Source of the DNA: Micropruina sonneratiae
GTDB lineage: Bacteria > Actinomycetota > Actinomycetes > Propionibacteriales > Propionibacteriaceae
DNA: 64,000 nt
Direction of reading: 5' to 3'
Assembly (NCBI RefSeq): GCF_025972045.1
Contig: NZ_JAPDHX010000002.1
Coordinates: 578,547-642,546, forward strand
Positions 1 through 9,480 of the stretch are shown here, one piece after another (positions within the stretch are counted from its first letter, which is position 1; each line of letters opens with the position of its first letter). The position numbers and the translations under genes were made by a program. Below the pieces are notes generated by a model. That model did not search any database, was not told where the DNA came from, and saw only the letters and a list, made by a program, of their open reading frames with translations.

Positions 1-119
1 ATGCGCTCGAAAAGCTCCTGCTCGGTGAGCTTGCCCTCGGCGGCGGCCCGGCGCAGTTCGACGATCGCGGCGTCCCGCTGGGCGTGGCCGACCCGCAGGT
101 GAGCATGGGAGTCGGTCAT
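1..119 (-). CDS. DUF1707 (SHOCT-like) domain protein, N-terminal fragment
   Basis: The minus strand from an ATG at 119 reads MTDSHAHLRVGHAQRDAAIV and continues ELRRAAAEGKLTEQELFERM to the window edge. This matches the start of the actinobacterial DUF1707 domain: a short head, the R-V-x-x-A-x-R-D/E pattern, then a helix ending G-(K/R)-L-x-x-x-E-(L/F)-x-x-R. Such domains usually sit at the N-terminus of small membrane or cytoplasmic proteins of unknown function. Only about 39 codons are inside the window, so neither length nor any C-terminal membrane segment can be judged. The family call is fairly safe and no function is proposed. Confidence 0.6.
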   Translation of the reverse strand, partial: MTDSHAHLRVGHAQRDAAIVELRRAAAEGKLTEQELFER

Positions 120-231
120 GCGCCGATCTTAGATCGTCGGGGTCCCGCCTCCGGTTGGCGCCGCCTGACAACCCCCACCCCGCTGCCGCCCCACCCGGGC
201 ACGGCGCCCCCAGGGCTTGGACGCCGAGCCC

Positions 232-1902
232 TCAGTGGGCGGCGCTGCCGGCCGGCTGCCGGCCGGCGTCCAGGTAGTCCACCTCGAGCAGTTCGGCCGA
301 GTCGTCGGCCGCCGAATCCCGCAGGAACCGGTTGATGCCCCAGCGGTAGGCGTCCACCAGGGCCTCCCAGCTGGCCTCGATGACGTTGGTGCCCACCCCC
401 ACCGTGGTCCACGTGCGGCGGCCGTCGGTGGTGTCGATCAGCACCCGCACGATGGCGTCCGTGCCGTGACCCTGGTCGAGGATGCGCACCCGGTAGTCGG
501 TCAGCTCGTAGTCGTCGGCCACCGGATAGGCCTGCTTCAAGGCGGTGCGCAGGGCCAGGTCGAGGGCGTTGACGGGCCCGTGCCCGTCTGCCACGAAGGC
601 GAGCGGCGTCCCGTCCACCCGCAGCTTGACCGTCGCCTCGGAGTCCCCGTCGGACTTCACCTCGTGTCCGGTCAGCACCCGCCAGGCGAGTACGTCGAAG
701 TGTGTGTCGCCGAGGCCGAGTTCCTCACGCAGCAACAGTTCGAAGCTGGCGTCGGCGGACTCGTAGCTGTAGCCCTCCATCTCACGCTGCTTGACGATGT
801 CGGTGATCCGGCCGGCCAGCTCGCGGTCGGACAGGTCGTAGCCGAGCTCGGAGCCCTTGAGCTGGATGTTGGCCCGGCCGGCCATGTCGGAGACCAGCAT
901 GCGCATGTCGTTGCCGACCAGTGTGGGGTCGATGTGCTGGTAGAGGTTGGCGTCCACCTTGATCGCCGAGGCGTGCAGTCCGGCCTTGTGCGCGAACGCG
1001 GACATGCCGACGTAGGGCTGCCGCGAGTTGGGCGGCACGTTGGTGATGCCGGCGATGGCGTGACTGATCCTGGTCGCCTCGCGCAGCGCGGTGTCGGGCA
1101 CCAGAGACCAGCCGTACTTCAGCTGCAGGTTGGCGATCAACGTGATGATGTTGGCGTTGCCGGTGCGCTCGCCGTGCTCGTTGACTGTGCCCTGGATGTG
1201 CATCACGCCGGCGTCGACCGCGGCCAGGGTGTTCGCCACGGCGCAGCCCGTGTCGTTGTGGCAGTGGACGCCGAGGTCGACGCCGATCGCGCCGGCCGCG
1301 GTCACCACGTCGCCCATCTGGGACGGCAGCATGCCGCCGTTGGTGTCGCAGAGCACGACGACCTCGGCGCCGGCCTCGGCCGCGGTGCGGACGCACTCCA
1401 GCGCGTAGGAGGGGTTCAGCTTGTAGCCGTCGAAGAAGTGCTCGCAGTCCACGAATACCCGCCGGCCCGCGGCGACCAGGTGCTCGACGGTGTCCCGGAT
1501 CATCCCCAGGTTCTCCTCGAGCGTGGTGTGCAGGGCTCGGTGGACGTGGCCGGCGTGGCTCTTGGCGACGATGCAGACGACCGGGGTGCGGGCGTCGATG
1601 AGGGCCTGGACGAGCGGATCGTCGGCGGCGGTGGCACCCACCCGGCGGGTGAAGCCGAAGGCGACCAGCTCGGCGTGGTGCAACTCGAGTTCGCCCTCGG
1701 CGGCCGCGGCGAAGAAGGCCGTGTCGTTGGGGTTGGCGCCCGGCCAGCCGCCCTCGATGAAGTCGACACCGAGTTCGTCCAGATGGACGGCGATGCGCAG
1801 CTTGTCGGCGACGGTCAGCCGCAGGCCCTCCTGCTGCGCGCCGTCGCGCAGCGTGGTGTCGAAGACGTGGAAGGTGTCCGGTGCAACGGGAAGACTCGAC
1901 AT
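232..1902 (-). CDS. cimA: Citramalate synthase
   Basis: This 556-residue enzyme of the isopropylmalate/homocitrate synthase superfamily condenses pyruvate with acetyl-CoA to (R)-citramalate, the first step of the threonine-independent isoleucine route. The TIM-barrel opens with the metal-binding motif DTTLRDGAQQEG (residues 15-26). The phrase EGGWPGANPND that follows is typical of the CimA subgroup rather than LeuA. HCHNDTG at about 213-219 supplies metal-binding histidines, and the last 120 residues form the LeuA-type allosteric domain. The ATG at 1902 is chosen because a GAGGA lies just upstream; longer in-frame starts lack one. LeuB, encoded at 5034, would act later in the same route. Feedback inhibition by isoleucine is family knowledge, not visible here. 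Confidence 0.88.
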   Translation of the reverse strand: MSSLPVAPDTFHVFDTTLRDGAQQEGLRLTVADKLRIAVHLDELGVDFIEGGWPGANPNDTAFFAAAAEGELELHHAELVAFGFTRRVGATAADDPLVQALIDARTPVVCIVAKSHAGHVHRALHTTLEENLGMIRDTVEHLVAAGRRVFVDCEHFFDGYKLNPSYALECVRTAAEAGAEVVVLCDTNGGMLPSQMGDVVTAAGAIGVDLGVHCHNDTGCAVANTLAAVDAGVMHIQGTVNEHGERTGNANIITLIANLQLKYGWSLVPDTALREATRISHAIAGITNVPPNSRQPYVGMSAFAHKAGLHASAIKVDANLYQHIDPTLVGNDMRMLVSDMAGRANIQLKGSELGYDLSDRELAGRITDIVKQREMEGYSYESADASFELLLREELGLGDTHFDVLAWRVLTGHEVKSDGDSEATVKLRVDGTPLAFVADGHGPVNALDLALRTALKQAYPVADDYELTDYRVRILDQGHGTDAIVRVLIDTTDGRRTWTTVGVGTNVIEASWEALVDAYRWGINRFLRDSAADDSAELLEVDYLDAGRQPAGSAAH

Positions 1903-2162
1903 TGATCCTCGATCGGTGGTGGTGCGGAGTTCAAGCGTCACTGCGACGCTACAACCAATCGAGTGTGCAACCGGGGACCGCGGCGAGCCAAGGGTCTCAG
2001 GCAATGAGATCCGCTTCCGCTGGCGGCGTCCCGCTGGCCGGAACCCTGGTGTTCACGCCTCGGAAGCGTCGGCGTGCGTCCACTGATTGGGATCTCTGAG
2101 ACGGTTGCCGGGTCGCGGCAGTGCGGGTTGTCTGCGGAGGCTGCGCGGACTAGACAGGCGAC

Positions 2163-2660
2163 ATGGCCACGACCAACTACAAGGGCACCGACACCGCGAC
2201 GGCCGGAGACCCGCCCGCCGTGGGGGCACCGCTGCCGCCGCTGACGCTGACCCGCGGCGACCTGTCCGAGTGCACCCTGGACGACTACGCGGGCCGCAAA
2301 CTGGTGCTGAACATCTTCCCCAGCGTGGACACCCGCGTGTGCGGGCTGAGCGTGCGCCGCTTCAACGAGTTGGCGTCCGGGCTGGCGGACACCACGGTGC
2401 TGTGCATCTCGCAGGACCTGCCGTTCGCCCAGGCGCGCTTCTGCGGGGCCGAAGGCATCGAGAACGTGGTGATGGGTTCGGCCTTCCGCTCGTCGTTCGG
2501 CACCGACTACGGCCTGACCATGCTCGCTTCGCCGATGCGCGGCCTGCTGGCCCGGACGGTCATCGTCGCCGGCGTGGACGGCCTCGTGCGGCACGTCCAG
2601 ATCACGCAGAGCGTGGGCGACGAGCCCGACTACGACGCCGCCGTCGCCGCCCTGGGCTGA
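2163..2660 (+). CDS. tpx: Thiol peroxidase, atypical 2-Cys peroxiredoxin
   Basis: A 165-residue Tpx that reduces hydrogen peroxide and alkyl hydroperoxides in the cytoplasm using thioredoxin. The peroxidatic cysteine is C60 in FPSVDTRVCGLSVRRF, with the Tpx-type Thr and Arg nearby. The resolving cysteine is C94 in DLPFAQARFC, the normal spacing for this subfamily. Family members usually read DTPVCA, so the Arg in place of Pro is a small deviation. The ATG at 2163 gives the standard family length. The gene is divergent from cimA and is followed by a very strong palindrome (2691-2746). Confidence 0.93.
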   Translation: MATTNYKGTDTATAGDPPAVGAPLPPLTLTRGDLSECTLDDYAGRKLVLNIFPSVDTRVCGLSVRRFNELASGLADTTVLCISQDLPFAQARFCGAEGIENVVMGSAFRSSFGTDYGLTMLASPMRGLLARTVIVAGVDGLVRHVQITQSVGDEPDYDAAVAALG

Positions 2661-2690
2661 ACTCCGCTGCGGCTCGGCCGGCAGCCGGGA

Positions 2691-2746
2691 CTCGCCCAAC
2701 TACCGAGCGCTCGCCAACCTTCGCGAGCGCTCGGTAGTTGGGCGAG
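2691..2746. terminator. Perfect 24-bp inverted repeat after tpx
   Basis: Bases 2691-2714 and 2723-2746 are exact reverse complements around an 8-base loop, giving a 24-bp hairpin with no mismatch. It begins 31 bases after the tpx stop codon and ends 87 bases before the next start. There is no T tract, so a Rho-independent terminator of the enteric kind is not shown. Actinobacterial terminators often lack T tracts, and transcription termination or mRNA 3'-end protection is the simplest reading. A mobile palindromic repeat is the alternative. I did not see a second copy in the window. Confidence 0.6.
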
Positions 2747-2833
2747 CCTGAAGGGACGCCGGGGCGGCACTGCGACGTATCAGCACCGTGGTAGCGGGCT
2801 GCGCACCGGCCCGCACCCCGTACTCTGACCGCC

Positions 2834-3787
2834 GTGCCCGTCCCCGTCGCCTCGTCGTCGACCGCGACGTCGGGCGCTCCGCTGCTGATGGTGGCGGCCG
2901 CCGTGCTCTTCGGGACGACGGGAACGGCGCAGGCGCTGGGCCCGGCGGGCATGGACCCGCTCAGCGTGGGCGCGGTCCGCCAGGCCAGCGGCGGGCTGAT
3001 CCTGGCCGCCGTCGGCCTGATCGTCTGGTGGCGCCGCGAGGGCGTCCGGACGCCACGCCTCACCCCGAAGCTCGGCTGGGTGGTGCTGGGCGGGGCAGCG
3101 ATCATGTCCTTCCAGGCGACGTTCTTCGCCGGCACCCTCGCCAACGGGGTTGCGGTCGGCACCGTGACAGCGCTGGGCTCCAGCCCGCTGTTCGCGGGCT
3201 TGTTCGAGTGGCTGAGCGGAAGCCGGCCCACGGGACGCTGGCTGGCGGCCACCGCGGTGGCGGTCGTGGGTCTGGTCCTGCTGTCCGGCGCGATCGGTGC
3301 CGCCCGGAGTCTCGACCCCGTCGGCCTGGCGTTGTCAATGGCCGCCGGCGCCTCCTACGCCGCCTACGCGGTGTGCGCCGCCACCCTGTTGCGCCGAGGC
3401 GTCCGGCCGGTGATCTCGACGGCGTCCATCCTCGGCGTGAGCGGGCTGATCGCCGCGGCCATCCTGCCGTCCACCGACCTCGGCTGGCTGGCCGAACCCC
3501 GCGGCGTGGCGATGGCGGCCTGGCTGGGACCGGTCACGGTGGTCGCCGCATATCTGTTGATGGGGACGGCACTGAGGACGCTGACCGCGGCATCGGCGGT
3601 CACCCTCGGCCTGGCCGAACCGATCACCGCGGCCGGCCTGGGCGTGATCGTCCTGGGCGAAACCCTCAGTGGCGGGCAGTGGCTGGGGCTGGCCACGGTG
3701 CTCGTCGGCGTCCTCATCGCCGGGACGGGCGGGCGCCGGACGCCCTCGGCTCCCCCACCGCCCCCCGCCCGGCCAACGCTCGCCTGA
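2834..3787 (+). CDS. EamA/DMT-family transporter
   Basis: This 317-residue integral membrane protein has about ten hydrophobic segments arranged as two similar halves, the pattern of the drug/metabolite transporter superfamily (EamA domains). The N half contains GTTGTAQALGP; the C half contains the typical TAASAVTLGLAEPITAAGLG followed by LGETLSGGQWLG. Family members export amino acids or metabolites, but the substrate cannot be read from the sequence. Translation probably starts at GTG 2834. The C-terminus ends in a short proline-rich tail. The gene converges on ilvE with 65 bases between the stops. Proximity to branched-chain amino-acid genes is suggestive of, but does not establish, an amino-acid exporter. 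Confidence 0.8.
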   Translation: MPVPVASSSTATSGAPLLMVAAAVLFGTTGTAQALGPAGMDPLSVGAVRQASGGLILAAVGLIVWWRREGVRTPRLTPKLGWVVLGGAAIMSFQATFFAGTLANGVAVGTVTALGSSPLFAGLFEWLSGSRPTGRWLAATAVAVVGLVLLSGAIGAARSLDPVGLALSMAAGASYAAYAVCAATLLRRGVRPVISTASILGVSGLIAAAILPSTDLGWLAEPRGVAMAAWLGPVTVVAAYLLMGTALRTLTAASAVTLGLAEPITAAGLGVIVLGETLSGGQWLGLATVLVGVLIAGTGGRRTPSAPPPPPARPTLA

Positions 3788-3852
3788 CCATGTGGGCGAG
3801 CCTCAGGGCAGACCGGAAGGCCACCGGGCGGCGACGGCGGGCGGGTGTGGCG

Positions 3853-4941
3853 TCACACCACCCGACGCAGCCAGCCGTGGGTGTCCTCGGCGCGGCCGTA
3901 CTGGATGTCGAGAACGGCCGACCGCAGCTGCATGGTCCGCTCCCCTGGTTCGCTGCCGACGACGTGGTTCCCGTCCTTCGACCGGAACTCCGCCACCGGG
4001 GTGAGGACGGCGGCCGTCCCGCAGGCGAACGCCTCGACGATGTCTCCGGAGTCGACCCGGTCGAAGATCTCGGCCAGGGTGATCGTCCGGGCCACCGGAC
4101 GCAGGCCGAGGTCGGCGGCCACCGTCAGGATCGAGTCGCGGGTGACGCCCTCCAGGATCGTGCCGGTCAGGGCCGGGGTGATCAGTTCCCCGTCGGCGGT
4201 GATCACCCCGATGTTCATGCCGCCGAGCTCCTCGGTGTTCACCCCACTGCCCGCATCGGCGAACAACACCTGCGAGCAGCCGTTGTCGGCCGCCTCCTGC
4301 TGCGCGAGCAGCGACGAGGCGTAGTTGCCGCCGCACTTCGCGGCCCCGGTGCCACCCTTGCCCGCGCGGCTGTACTCGTCGGTGTACCAGATGTTGACCG
4401 GCTTCACTCCGCCGGCGAAGTAGGGGCCGACCGGGGAGGCGATCACGGCGTAGCTGACCCGATGCGCGGCCCGGACGCCGAGGAAGGCCTCGTTGCCGAA
4501 CATGAACGGGCGCAGGTACAGGCTCGCCTCGCCGCCCCCGGCGTCCGGCACCCACGCGGCGTCCACCCTGACCAGTTGTTCCAGAGAGGTGAGGAAGTCC
4601 TGCACGGGCAGCGCGGGCAGCGCCAGCCGGCGTGCCGAGGCGATCATCCGTTGGGCGTTACGCTCGGGCCGGAACAACCAGATCGAGCCGTCGGCGTGCC
4701 GATACGCCTTCAGTCCCTCGAACACCTCTTGGGCGTAGTGCAGCACCGCGCTGGCCGGGTCGAGCTCGAAGGGCCGGTACGGGACCACCGCGTCGCCACT
4801 CCACCCCTCGCCGATGCACCAGGTCGCCACCGCCATGTGATCGGTGAAGTGGACGCCGAAGCCGGGGTCGGCGTGGATCGTGGCGATCGTGTCGGGCGTG
4901 GACGGGGTGCTCGTGGGCGTCAGCGGGAAGGTCAGCGGCAT
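3853..4941 (-). CDS. ilvE: Branched-chain amino-acid aminotransferase
   Basis: A 362-residue fold-type IV PLP enzyme that transaminates the keto acids of valine, leucine and isoleucine with glutamate. It matches the longer BCAT type: FGVHFTDHM near the N-terminus, LHYAQEVFEGLKAY at about 67-80, RPFMFG near 144, and the catalytic lysine K202 in GAAKCGGNYASS. The EELGGMN segment further on is also characteristic. The ATG at 4941 is favoured over the upstream ATG at 4998 because family similarity begins there and a -10 box TATTGT (4949-4954) ends 7 bases before it, implying a leaderless transcript. The gene is divergent from leuB across 92 bases. Confidence 0.93.
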   Translation of the reverse strand: MPLTFPLTPTSTPSTPDTIATIHADPGFGVHFTDHMAVATWCIGEGWSGDAVVPYRPFELDPASAVLHYAQEVFEGLKAYRHADGSIWLFRPERNAQRMIASARRLALPALPVQDFLTSLEQLVRVDAAWVPDAGGGEASLYLRPFMFGNEAFLGVRAAHRVSYAVIASPVGPYFAGGVKPVNIWYTDEYSRAGKGGTGAAKCGGNYASSLLAQQEAADNGCSQVLFADAGSGVNTEELGGMNIGVITADGELITPALTGTILEGVTRDSILTVAADLGLRPVARTITLAEIFDRVDSGDIVEAFACGTAAVLTPVAEFRSKDGNHVVGSEPGERTMQLRSAVLDIQYGRAEDTHGWLRRVV

Positions 4942-4948
4942 GGGCAGG

Positions 4949-4954
4949 ACAATA
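4949..4954 (-). promoter_or_regulatory. Putative -10 box of ilvE
   Basis: On the minus strand TATTGT ends 7 bases before the ilvE ATG. No Shine-Dalgarno sequence lies between. This spacing puts the transcript start at or next to the start codon, as in leaderless actinobacterial mRNAs. No convincing -35 element is visible. Confidence 0.45.
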
Positions 4955-5021
4955 CTCGTGTGCCTGGGGCCCGCCACGCGAAGGATTATGAGACTCACGG
5001 TTCGCGTGCTGGACGGCTGCC

Positions 5022-5027
5022 TAGGGT
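5022..5027 (+). promoter_or_regulatory. Putative -10 box of leuB
   Basis: TAGGGT ends 6 bases before the leuB GTG at 5034, the geometry expected for a leaderless mRNA. The -35 region is weak. Together with the ilvE box it defines a compact divergent promoter region. Confidence 0.4.
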
Positions 5028-5033
5028 GACGGG

Positions 5034-6083
5034 GTGGCTCAGAACATCGCTGTCATCCCCGGAGACGGGATCGGTCCCGAGGTCGTCACCGAAGGCCTGA
5101 AGGTGCTCACCGCAACCGTCGGCGCCGACGCCTTCGACTTCACCCACTACGACCTGGGCGCCGAGCGCTGGCAGCGCACCGGCGAGGTGCTCCCGGACTC
5201 GGTGCTGGACGAGCTGGCCCGGGCCGACGCGTTGATCCTCGGCGCGGTGGGCGCGGCGCCCGGCTCGACGGCGATCCCGTCCGGCCTGCTGGAGCGCGGC
5301 CTACTGCTCAAGCTGCGGTTCGCCTTCGACCACTACGTGAACCTGCGACCCTCCAAGCTCTACCCCGGCGTCGTCACCCCCCTGTCGGACGCCGTGGTCG
5401 CCCGCGGCCCGATCGACTTCGTCGTCGTGCGCGAAGGCACCGAGGGCCTGTACTGCGGCGTCGGCGGCTCGATGCAGACCGGCACCGAGTTCGAGGTCGC
5501 CAACGAGGTCAGCGTGAACACCGCCCGCGGTGTCGAGCGGGTCGTCACCGACGCCTTCGAGCGGGCCATGCGGCGCCGCAGGAAGGTCACCCTGGTGCAC
5601 AAGCACAACGTGCTGGTGAACGCCGGCGGGCTGTGGAACCGGATCTTCACCGCGGTCGCCGCCCGATATCCCGAGGTGACAACCGACTACCTGCACGTCG
5701 ACGCCACCATGATCATGCTGGTTCAGGATCCGCAGCGCTTCGATGTGATCGTCACCGACAACCTGTTCGGCGACATCGTCACCGACCTGGCCGCGGCAGT
5801 CACCGGCGGCATCGGGTTGGCCGCCTCGGCCAACATCAACCCGTCGGGGGCGTTCCCGTCCATGTTCGAACCCGTCCACGGCTCGGCCCCGGACATCGCC
5901 GGGCAGGGCATCGCCGATCCGACCGCCACGATCAGTTCCATGGCCCTGCTGCTGGCCCATCTGGGACGCCACGAGGACGCCGCACGGATCGACGCCGCGG
6001 TGGACGCCGACGTGGCCGAGCGCGGTGGCGCGAAGCGCTCCACCACCGAGGTCGGCGACGCGATCGTCGCCCGGCTCGGCTGA
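5034..6083 (+). CDS. leuB: 3-isopropylmalate dehydrogenase
   Basis: A 349-residue NAD-dependent beta-decarboxylating dehydrogenase of leucine synthesis; it also oxidises 3-methylmalate in the citramalate route to isoleucine. Visible signatures are PGDGIGPEV near the N-terminus, [10 protein letters not shown] and [12 protein letters not shown] in the substrate loop, [12 protein letters not shown] (metal-binding aspartates), and [18 protein letters not shown] (NAD site). Length is normal for the short actinobacterial type. GTG at 5034 is the only start that preserves the conserved AVIPGDG terminus. With cimA nearby, LeuB could serve both the Leu and Ile pathways; leuC and leuD are not in the window. 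Confidence 0.95.
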   Translation: MAQNIAVIPGDGIGPEVVTEGLKVLTATVGADAFDFTHYDLGAERWQRTGEVLPDSVLDELARADALILGAVGAAPGSTAIPSGLLERGLLLKLRFAFDHYVNLRPSKLYPGVVTPLSDAVVARGPIDFVVVREGTEGLYCGVGGSMQTGTEFEVANEVSVNTARGVERVVTDAFERAMRRRRKVTLVHKHNVLVNAGGLWNRIFTAVAARYPEVTTDYLHVDATMIMLVQDPQRFDVIVTDNLFGDIVTDLAAAVTGGIGLAASANINPSGAFPSMFEPVHGSAPDIAGQGIADPTATISSMALLLAHLGRHEDAARIDAAVDADVAERGGAKRSTTEVGDAIVARLG

Positions 6084-6102
6084 GAGCCTGCCCGCCTGAG
6101 TT

Positions 6103-6217
6103 GAGATTCCGGCGTCCGCCGGATGACGGGAAGCGCCGGGTCTCCCACGTCATCCCGGGCTTGCCCCGGGATCCGGGCTGGGGTCTCCCCGCTCGACCGG
6201 CGATTCGCCGGATGACC
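6103..6217. repeat. Intergenic palindromic repeat cluster (GTCATCCCGG family)
   Basis: Three small palindromes fill the leuB-ctpE gap. They are GAGATTCCGGCG..CGCCGGATGACGG (from 6103), CGTCATCCCGGG-CTTG-CCCCGGGATC (from 6148) and a CCGGCG-ATT-CGCCGG hairpin with ATGAC at its end (from 6196). Related units occur at about 17571-17647, 28939-29007, 39218-39246 and 55308-55384, always at gene ends. The pattern resembles REP-type elements. Each can form a stem and may also terminate transcription. Confidence 0.65.
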
Positions 6218-6222
6218 GACGC

Positions 6223-8622
6223 TCAGGCGTCCGCGCCGCGCGGCGTCCAGAAGACGCGGGGTTCTGCGAACAGCGCACCGCGCGCCCACCAGACCAACTC
6301 GATCAGCGCCGCCCCGGCCAGGCCGGCGAACAGTCCGGTGGACATCGCCGCGGCGTTGCCGACGTCGAGCAGGAACAGCGACTGGGTGAACGGCCAGCTG
6401 AAGATCAACAGGTAGGCCAGCGCCGAGGCCAGCACCAGCGCCACCTTCCACCACCGGTACGGACGGGCCACGACGGCCAGCACCCAGGTGGCGGCCACGA
6501 TCATGCAGGCCAGGGTTGCCGTGCTCGCCTGCCGCATCGCCACCTCCCCGGCGCCCGAGGGCGGCATCACCAGCAGGTAGGTGACGAAGGTCAACACTCC
6601 GACGATCACGCCGGCCGGCACGCCCAGGCGCAGCACCCGCTGCACGAAGCCGGGTCGCGCCCGCTCGCTGTTCGGGGCCAACGACAACAGGAACGCGGGT
6701 ATCCCGATGGTGAACCAGCCGGTGATCGTGATGTGGATCGGCAGGAACGGGAAGGGCACCCGCCACAGCACGACCAGCAGGGCCAGCAGCGCCGAATAGA
6801 TGGTCTTGGTGAGGAAGAGGTTGGCGACCCGCTCGATGTTGCCGATCACCCGGCGCCCCTCGGCCACCACGTGCGGCAGGGTGGCGAAGCGGTCGTCGAG
6901 CAGCACGATCTTGGCGACCGCCCGGGTGGCCGACGCCCCCGACCCCATCGCCACCCCCAGATCGGCGTCCTTGAGGGCCAGCACGTCGTTCACGCCGTCG
7001 CCGGTCATGGCCACGACGTGACCGCGGGACTGCAGGGCGGCGACCATCGCCCGCTTCTGATGCGGCGTGACCCGTCCGAACACGTCGGTGTCGTTCACTG
7101 CGCTCGCGAACCCCTCGGGGTCCTCCGGCAGGGTGCGAGCATCGACCGCCGTGCCGGACACCACCCCCAGCGAGCGGGTCACGGCGCCCACCGACGCGGC
7201 GTTGTCACCGGAGATCACCTTCAGCCCGACGCCCTGGCCGGTGAAGTACGCCAGGGTCTCGGCGGCGTCCGGCCTGATCAGCTGGTTGAGCACGATCAAC
7301 GCCTGGGCGGTGACCGCGCCGGGGGCGTCGGGGTCGTCGACCGGGTGCTGCGCCGTCCCGACCAGCAGCACCCGCAGGCCCGAGGACGCGATCCGCTCCG
7401 CCTCGGACGCCACGGACTCGCCCTGCTCGGCCAGCACGTCCGGGGCCCCGATCACCCAGCTGACCGGTGCGCCGTCCGGGCCGACGAAGGTGCTGCCCGA
7501 CCACTTCTTGGCCGACGTGAACGGCGCCTTGGCGAGCACCGGCCACGCCGGATCGGGGGCGCCCACCGCCTCGGCGATGGCCCGCATCGACGCATTGGGT
7601 CGGGGATCGCTGGCCGCCAACTGGCGCAACGCGGTCCGCACCGCGTCCTCGTCCGCCCCCGCGGCCGGCCGCAACTCGCCGAACGTCATGCCGTTCTCGG
7701 TGAGGGTGCCGGTCTTGTCGGCGCAGACCACATCGACCCGGGCCAGGCCCTCGATGGCCGGCAGCTCCTGGACCAGGCAGTTGCGCCTTCCCAGCCGGAT
7801 GACGCCCAGCGCGAACGCCACGGCGGTGAGCAGCACCAGCCCCTCGGGCACCATCGGCACCAACGCCCCGGCCATCGCCAGGATGGCCCGGCGCCAGTCC
7901 TCGCCGGCGTGGCTGAGTTGCACCCAGACCGTCGCCAGGCCGACCGGCACCAGCACCCAGGTGATCACCCGCAGAATACTGTTGATGCCCTTGGTGAGTT
8001 CGGACCTGACCAGGCTGAAACGGGCCGCCTCGGCGGTCAGCTGCGCGGCGTAGGACGCGCCCCCGACCTTGGTCGCCCGGAAGCAGCCGCTGCCGGAGAC
8101 CACGAAGCTGCCCGACATCACCTCGTCGCCGGCCTGCTTCGGCTCGGGATCGGCCTCGCCGGTCAGCAGCGACTCGTCGACCTCCAGGTAGTCGGCCTCG
8201 ATCAGCTCGCCGTCGACCACGACCTGATCGCCGGGGCCGACCTCGACCAGGTCGTCGAGCACGATCTCCTCCCGGCCGTACTCGCGGGCGACGCCGTCGC
8301 GGCGGATCCGGGGCCGGGCCTCGCCGACCACGGCCAGGCTGTCGAGGGTGCGCTTGGCGCGCAGCTCCTGGACGATGCCGATCACGGAGTTGGCGATGAT
8401 CAGCAGGCCGAAGGCGCCGTTGATCCACGAGCCGGTGCTCAGCACGAGCACCAGCAGGACGGCCAGGATCGCGTTGATGCGGGTGAACACGTTGGCGCGG
8501 ACGATCTCGGCGGTGCTGCGTCCCGAGCGCGGCGGCAGGTCGTTGCGTTGGCCGCGGGCGACCCGCTCGGCCACCTGCTGAGCGGTCAGCCCGGGGTCGG
8601 CGGGCCGCGTCTGCGTGGTCAC
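6223..8622 (-). CDS. ctpE: Cation-translocating P-type ATPase, CtpE-like (calcium)
   Basis: A 799-residue P-type ATPase. It has TGEAD in the actuator domain (about 154-158), MVPEGL in the membrane (about 258-262), the phosphorylated aspartate D302 in [10 protein letters not shown], and GDGVND in the hinge. The ordered phrases [24 protein letters not shown] and [23 protein letters not shown] closely match what I know of mycobacterial CtpE, which is also close to 797 residues and has been linked to calcium uptake. There is no N-terminal heavy-metal domain and no CPC motif, arguing against a copper or zinc pump. The GTG at 8622 is chosen to match CtpE length; an in-frame ATG at 8703 would add 27 unconserved residues. 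Calcium specificity is inference by homology. Confidence 0.85.
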   Translation of the reverse strand: MTTQTRPADPGLTAQQVAERVARGQRNDLPPRSGRSTAEIVRANVFTRINAILAVLLVLVLSTGSWINGAFGLLIIANSVIGIVQELRAKRTLDSLAVVGEARPRIRRDGVAREYGREEIVLDDLVEVGPGDQVVVDGELIEADYLEVDESLLTGEADPEPKQAGDEVMSGSFVVSGSGCFRATKVGGASYAAQLTAEAARFSLVRSELTKGINSILRVITWVLVPVGLATVWVQLSHAGEDWRRAILAMAGALVPMVPEGLVLLTAVAFALGVIRLGRRNCLVQELPAIEGLARVDVVCADKTGTLTENGMTFGELRPAAGADEDAVRTALRQLAASDPRPNASMRAIAEAVGAPDPAWPVLAKAPFTSAKKWSGSTFVGPDGAPVSWVIGAPDVLAEQGESVASEAERIASSGLRVLLVGTAQHPVDDPDAPGAVTAQALIVLNQLIRPDAAETLAYFTGQGVGLKVISGDNAASVGAVTRSLGVVSGTAVDARTLPEDPEGFASAVNDTDVFGRVTPHQKRAMVAALQSRGHVVAMTGDGVNDVLALKDADLGVAMGSGASATRAVAKIVLLDDRFATLPHVVAEGRRVIGNIERVANLFLTKTIYSALLALLVVLWRVPFPFLPIHITITGWFTIGIPAFLLSLAPNSERARPGFVQRVLRLGVPAGVIVGVLTFVTYLLVMPPSGAGEVAMRQASTATLACMIVAATWVLAVVARPYRWWKVALVLASALAYLLIFSWPFTQSLFLLDVGNAAAMSTGLFAGLAGAALIELVWWARGALFAEPRVFWTPRGADA

Positions 8623-8699
8623 GCGGCCAGCTTGCCACACCGTCCCGCGCCCTCCCCAGGCACCGCCGGCTGGAAGCGCGGCGGACGTGTCCCAAGGCG

Positions 8700-9017
8700 T
8701 CATCGGTCGGTGTCGCGGCCCCAGGTCGGCTGCTCGTACGAGACGTCCACACCGGACGCCGCCAGTAGCGTGCTGACGCGTCGCAACTCGTCCTCACTGG
8801 GCAGTTCGTCGGTGACGCGCAGGTACTCGGCCCCGACGTCCACCCGCTCGGCCGGGACGAGGCCGGCGCTGACGATCCGGTCGGCCAGCTCGGCGATCTC
8901 CTCCACGCTCAGCCGGCGGCGCAGCACGGCCAGCAGCGGCACGTAGTCCGCTTCGGGGATGCCGTGCGGATAGCCGCCCTTCAACCAGTTGACGACCCGC
9001 TCGATACGCGACAACAC
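8700..9017 (-). CDS. DUF3349 family protein
   Basis: A 105-residue soluble protein matching DUF3349, including Rv0543c of M. tuberculosis. Markers are the head [24 protein letters not shown], then [10 protein letters not shown], then [22 protein letters not shown]. The function is unknown. The start is placed at GTG 9017 because AGGAG lies 7 bases upstream; the TTG at 9032 would overlap that site. The order Pit transporter, small membrane protein, DUF3349 is the same as Rv0545c-Rv0544c-Rv0543c, suggesting a linked role in phosphate handling, but that is only context. Confidence 0.8.
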   Translation of the reverse strand: MLSRIERVVNWLKGGYPHGIPEADYVPLLAVLRRRLSVEEIAELADRIVSAGLVPAERVDVGAEYLRVTDELPSEDELRRVSTLLAASGVDVSYEQPTWGRDTDR

Positions 9018-9179
9018 GGGACTGCTCCTCAACCCTGCGGTGGTTCCGCCGAACCGGTGGCCCCCGCCTGCCGGCGGGCGCCGCGGGGGGTGCGGCGGCG
9101 GTCGGTCACGTCCGTCGTGGAGCCGCGGCTGTGACGATCGTTTCGTCGCCGGTCGCCCGGCGGCGTCCGATCATTCGGC

Positions 9180-9470
9180 TCACTTCTTCGCGAACGTCGG
9201 AATGACGTTGTCAAAGGATACGTGATAGCCCAGGCCCGACGACACGATGATCGTGATCCCGGCGGCGATCACGGCGAGCACGAGCGCGAAGCACAGGTAC
9301 GCGACCACGGTGAGCGCCGGGCGGCCGGGCCGGTGGTCGACCTCAGCGGCGCCGCCGCTGCCGAGCGCCAGGGCCCGGACGCCGAACGCGAACAGTGCCG
9401 GCAGGCCGGCGCCCACCAGGACGGAGATGACCACCACCTGGCCGAGCGCGTTGCCGAACAGTTGGAACAT
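9180..9470 (-). CDS. Small membrane protein next to Pit (Rv0544c-like)
   Basis: A 96-residue protein with two clear membrane segments (about residues 10-35 and 52-78) joined by a polar loop rich in Gly, Arg and Pro. It starts at ATG 9470 with GGAGG five bases upstream and follows the pit stop codon by 10 bases, so the two are surely co-transcribed. Position and size correspond to Rv0544c downstream of pitA in mycobacteria. No catalytic motif is visible. An accessory subunit of the phosphate transporter is a reasonable guess, not shown by sequence. Confidence 0.75.
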   Translation of the reverse strand: MFQLFGNALGQVVVISVLVGAGLPALFAFGVRALALGSGGAAEVDHRPGRPALTVVAYLCFALVLAVIAAGITIIVSSGLGYHVSFDNVIPTFAKK

Positions 9471-9480
9471 GACGGCCTCC

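Noticed and set aside
217..1905. A 562-codon plus-strand frame opposite cimA, and similar long frames opposite ilvB, argD, scpA and recN
   Set aside because: All mirror the codons of clearly conserved minus-strand genes and lack any motif.
1903..2162. An attenuator before cimA similar to that of ilvB
   Set aside because: No short Ile/Val/Leu-rich frame or T-tract hairpin could be found between 1903 and 2162 on the minus strand.
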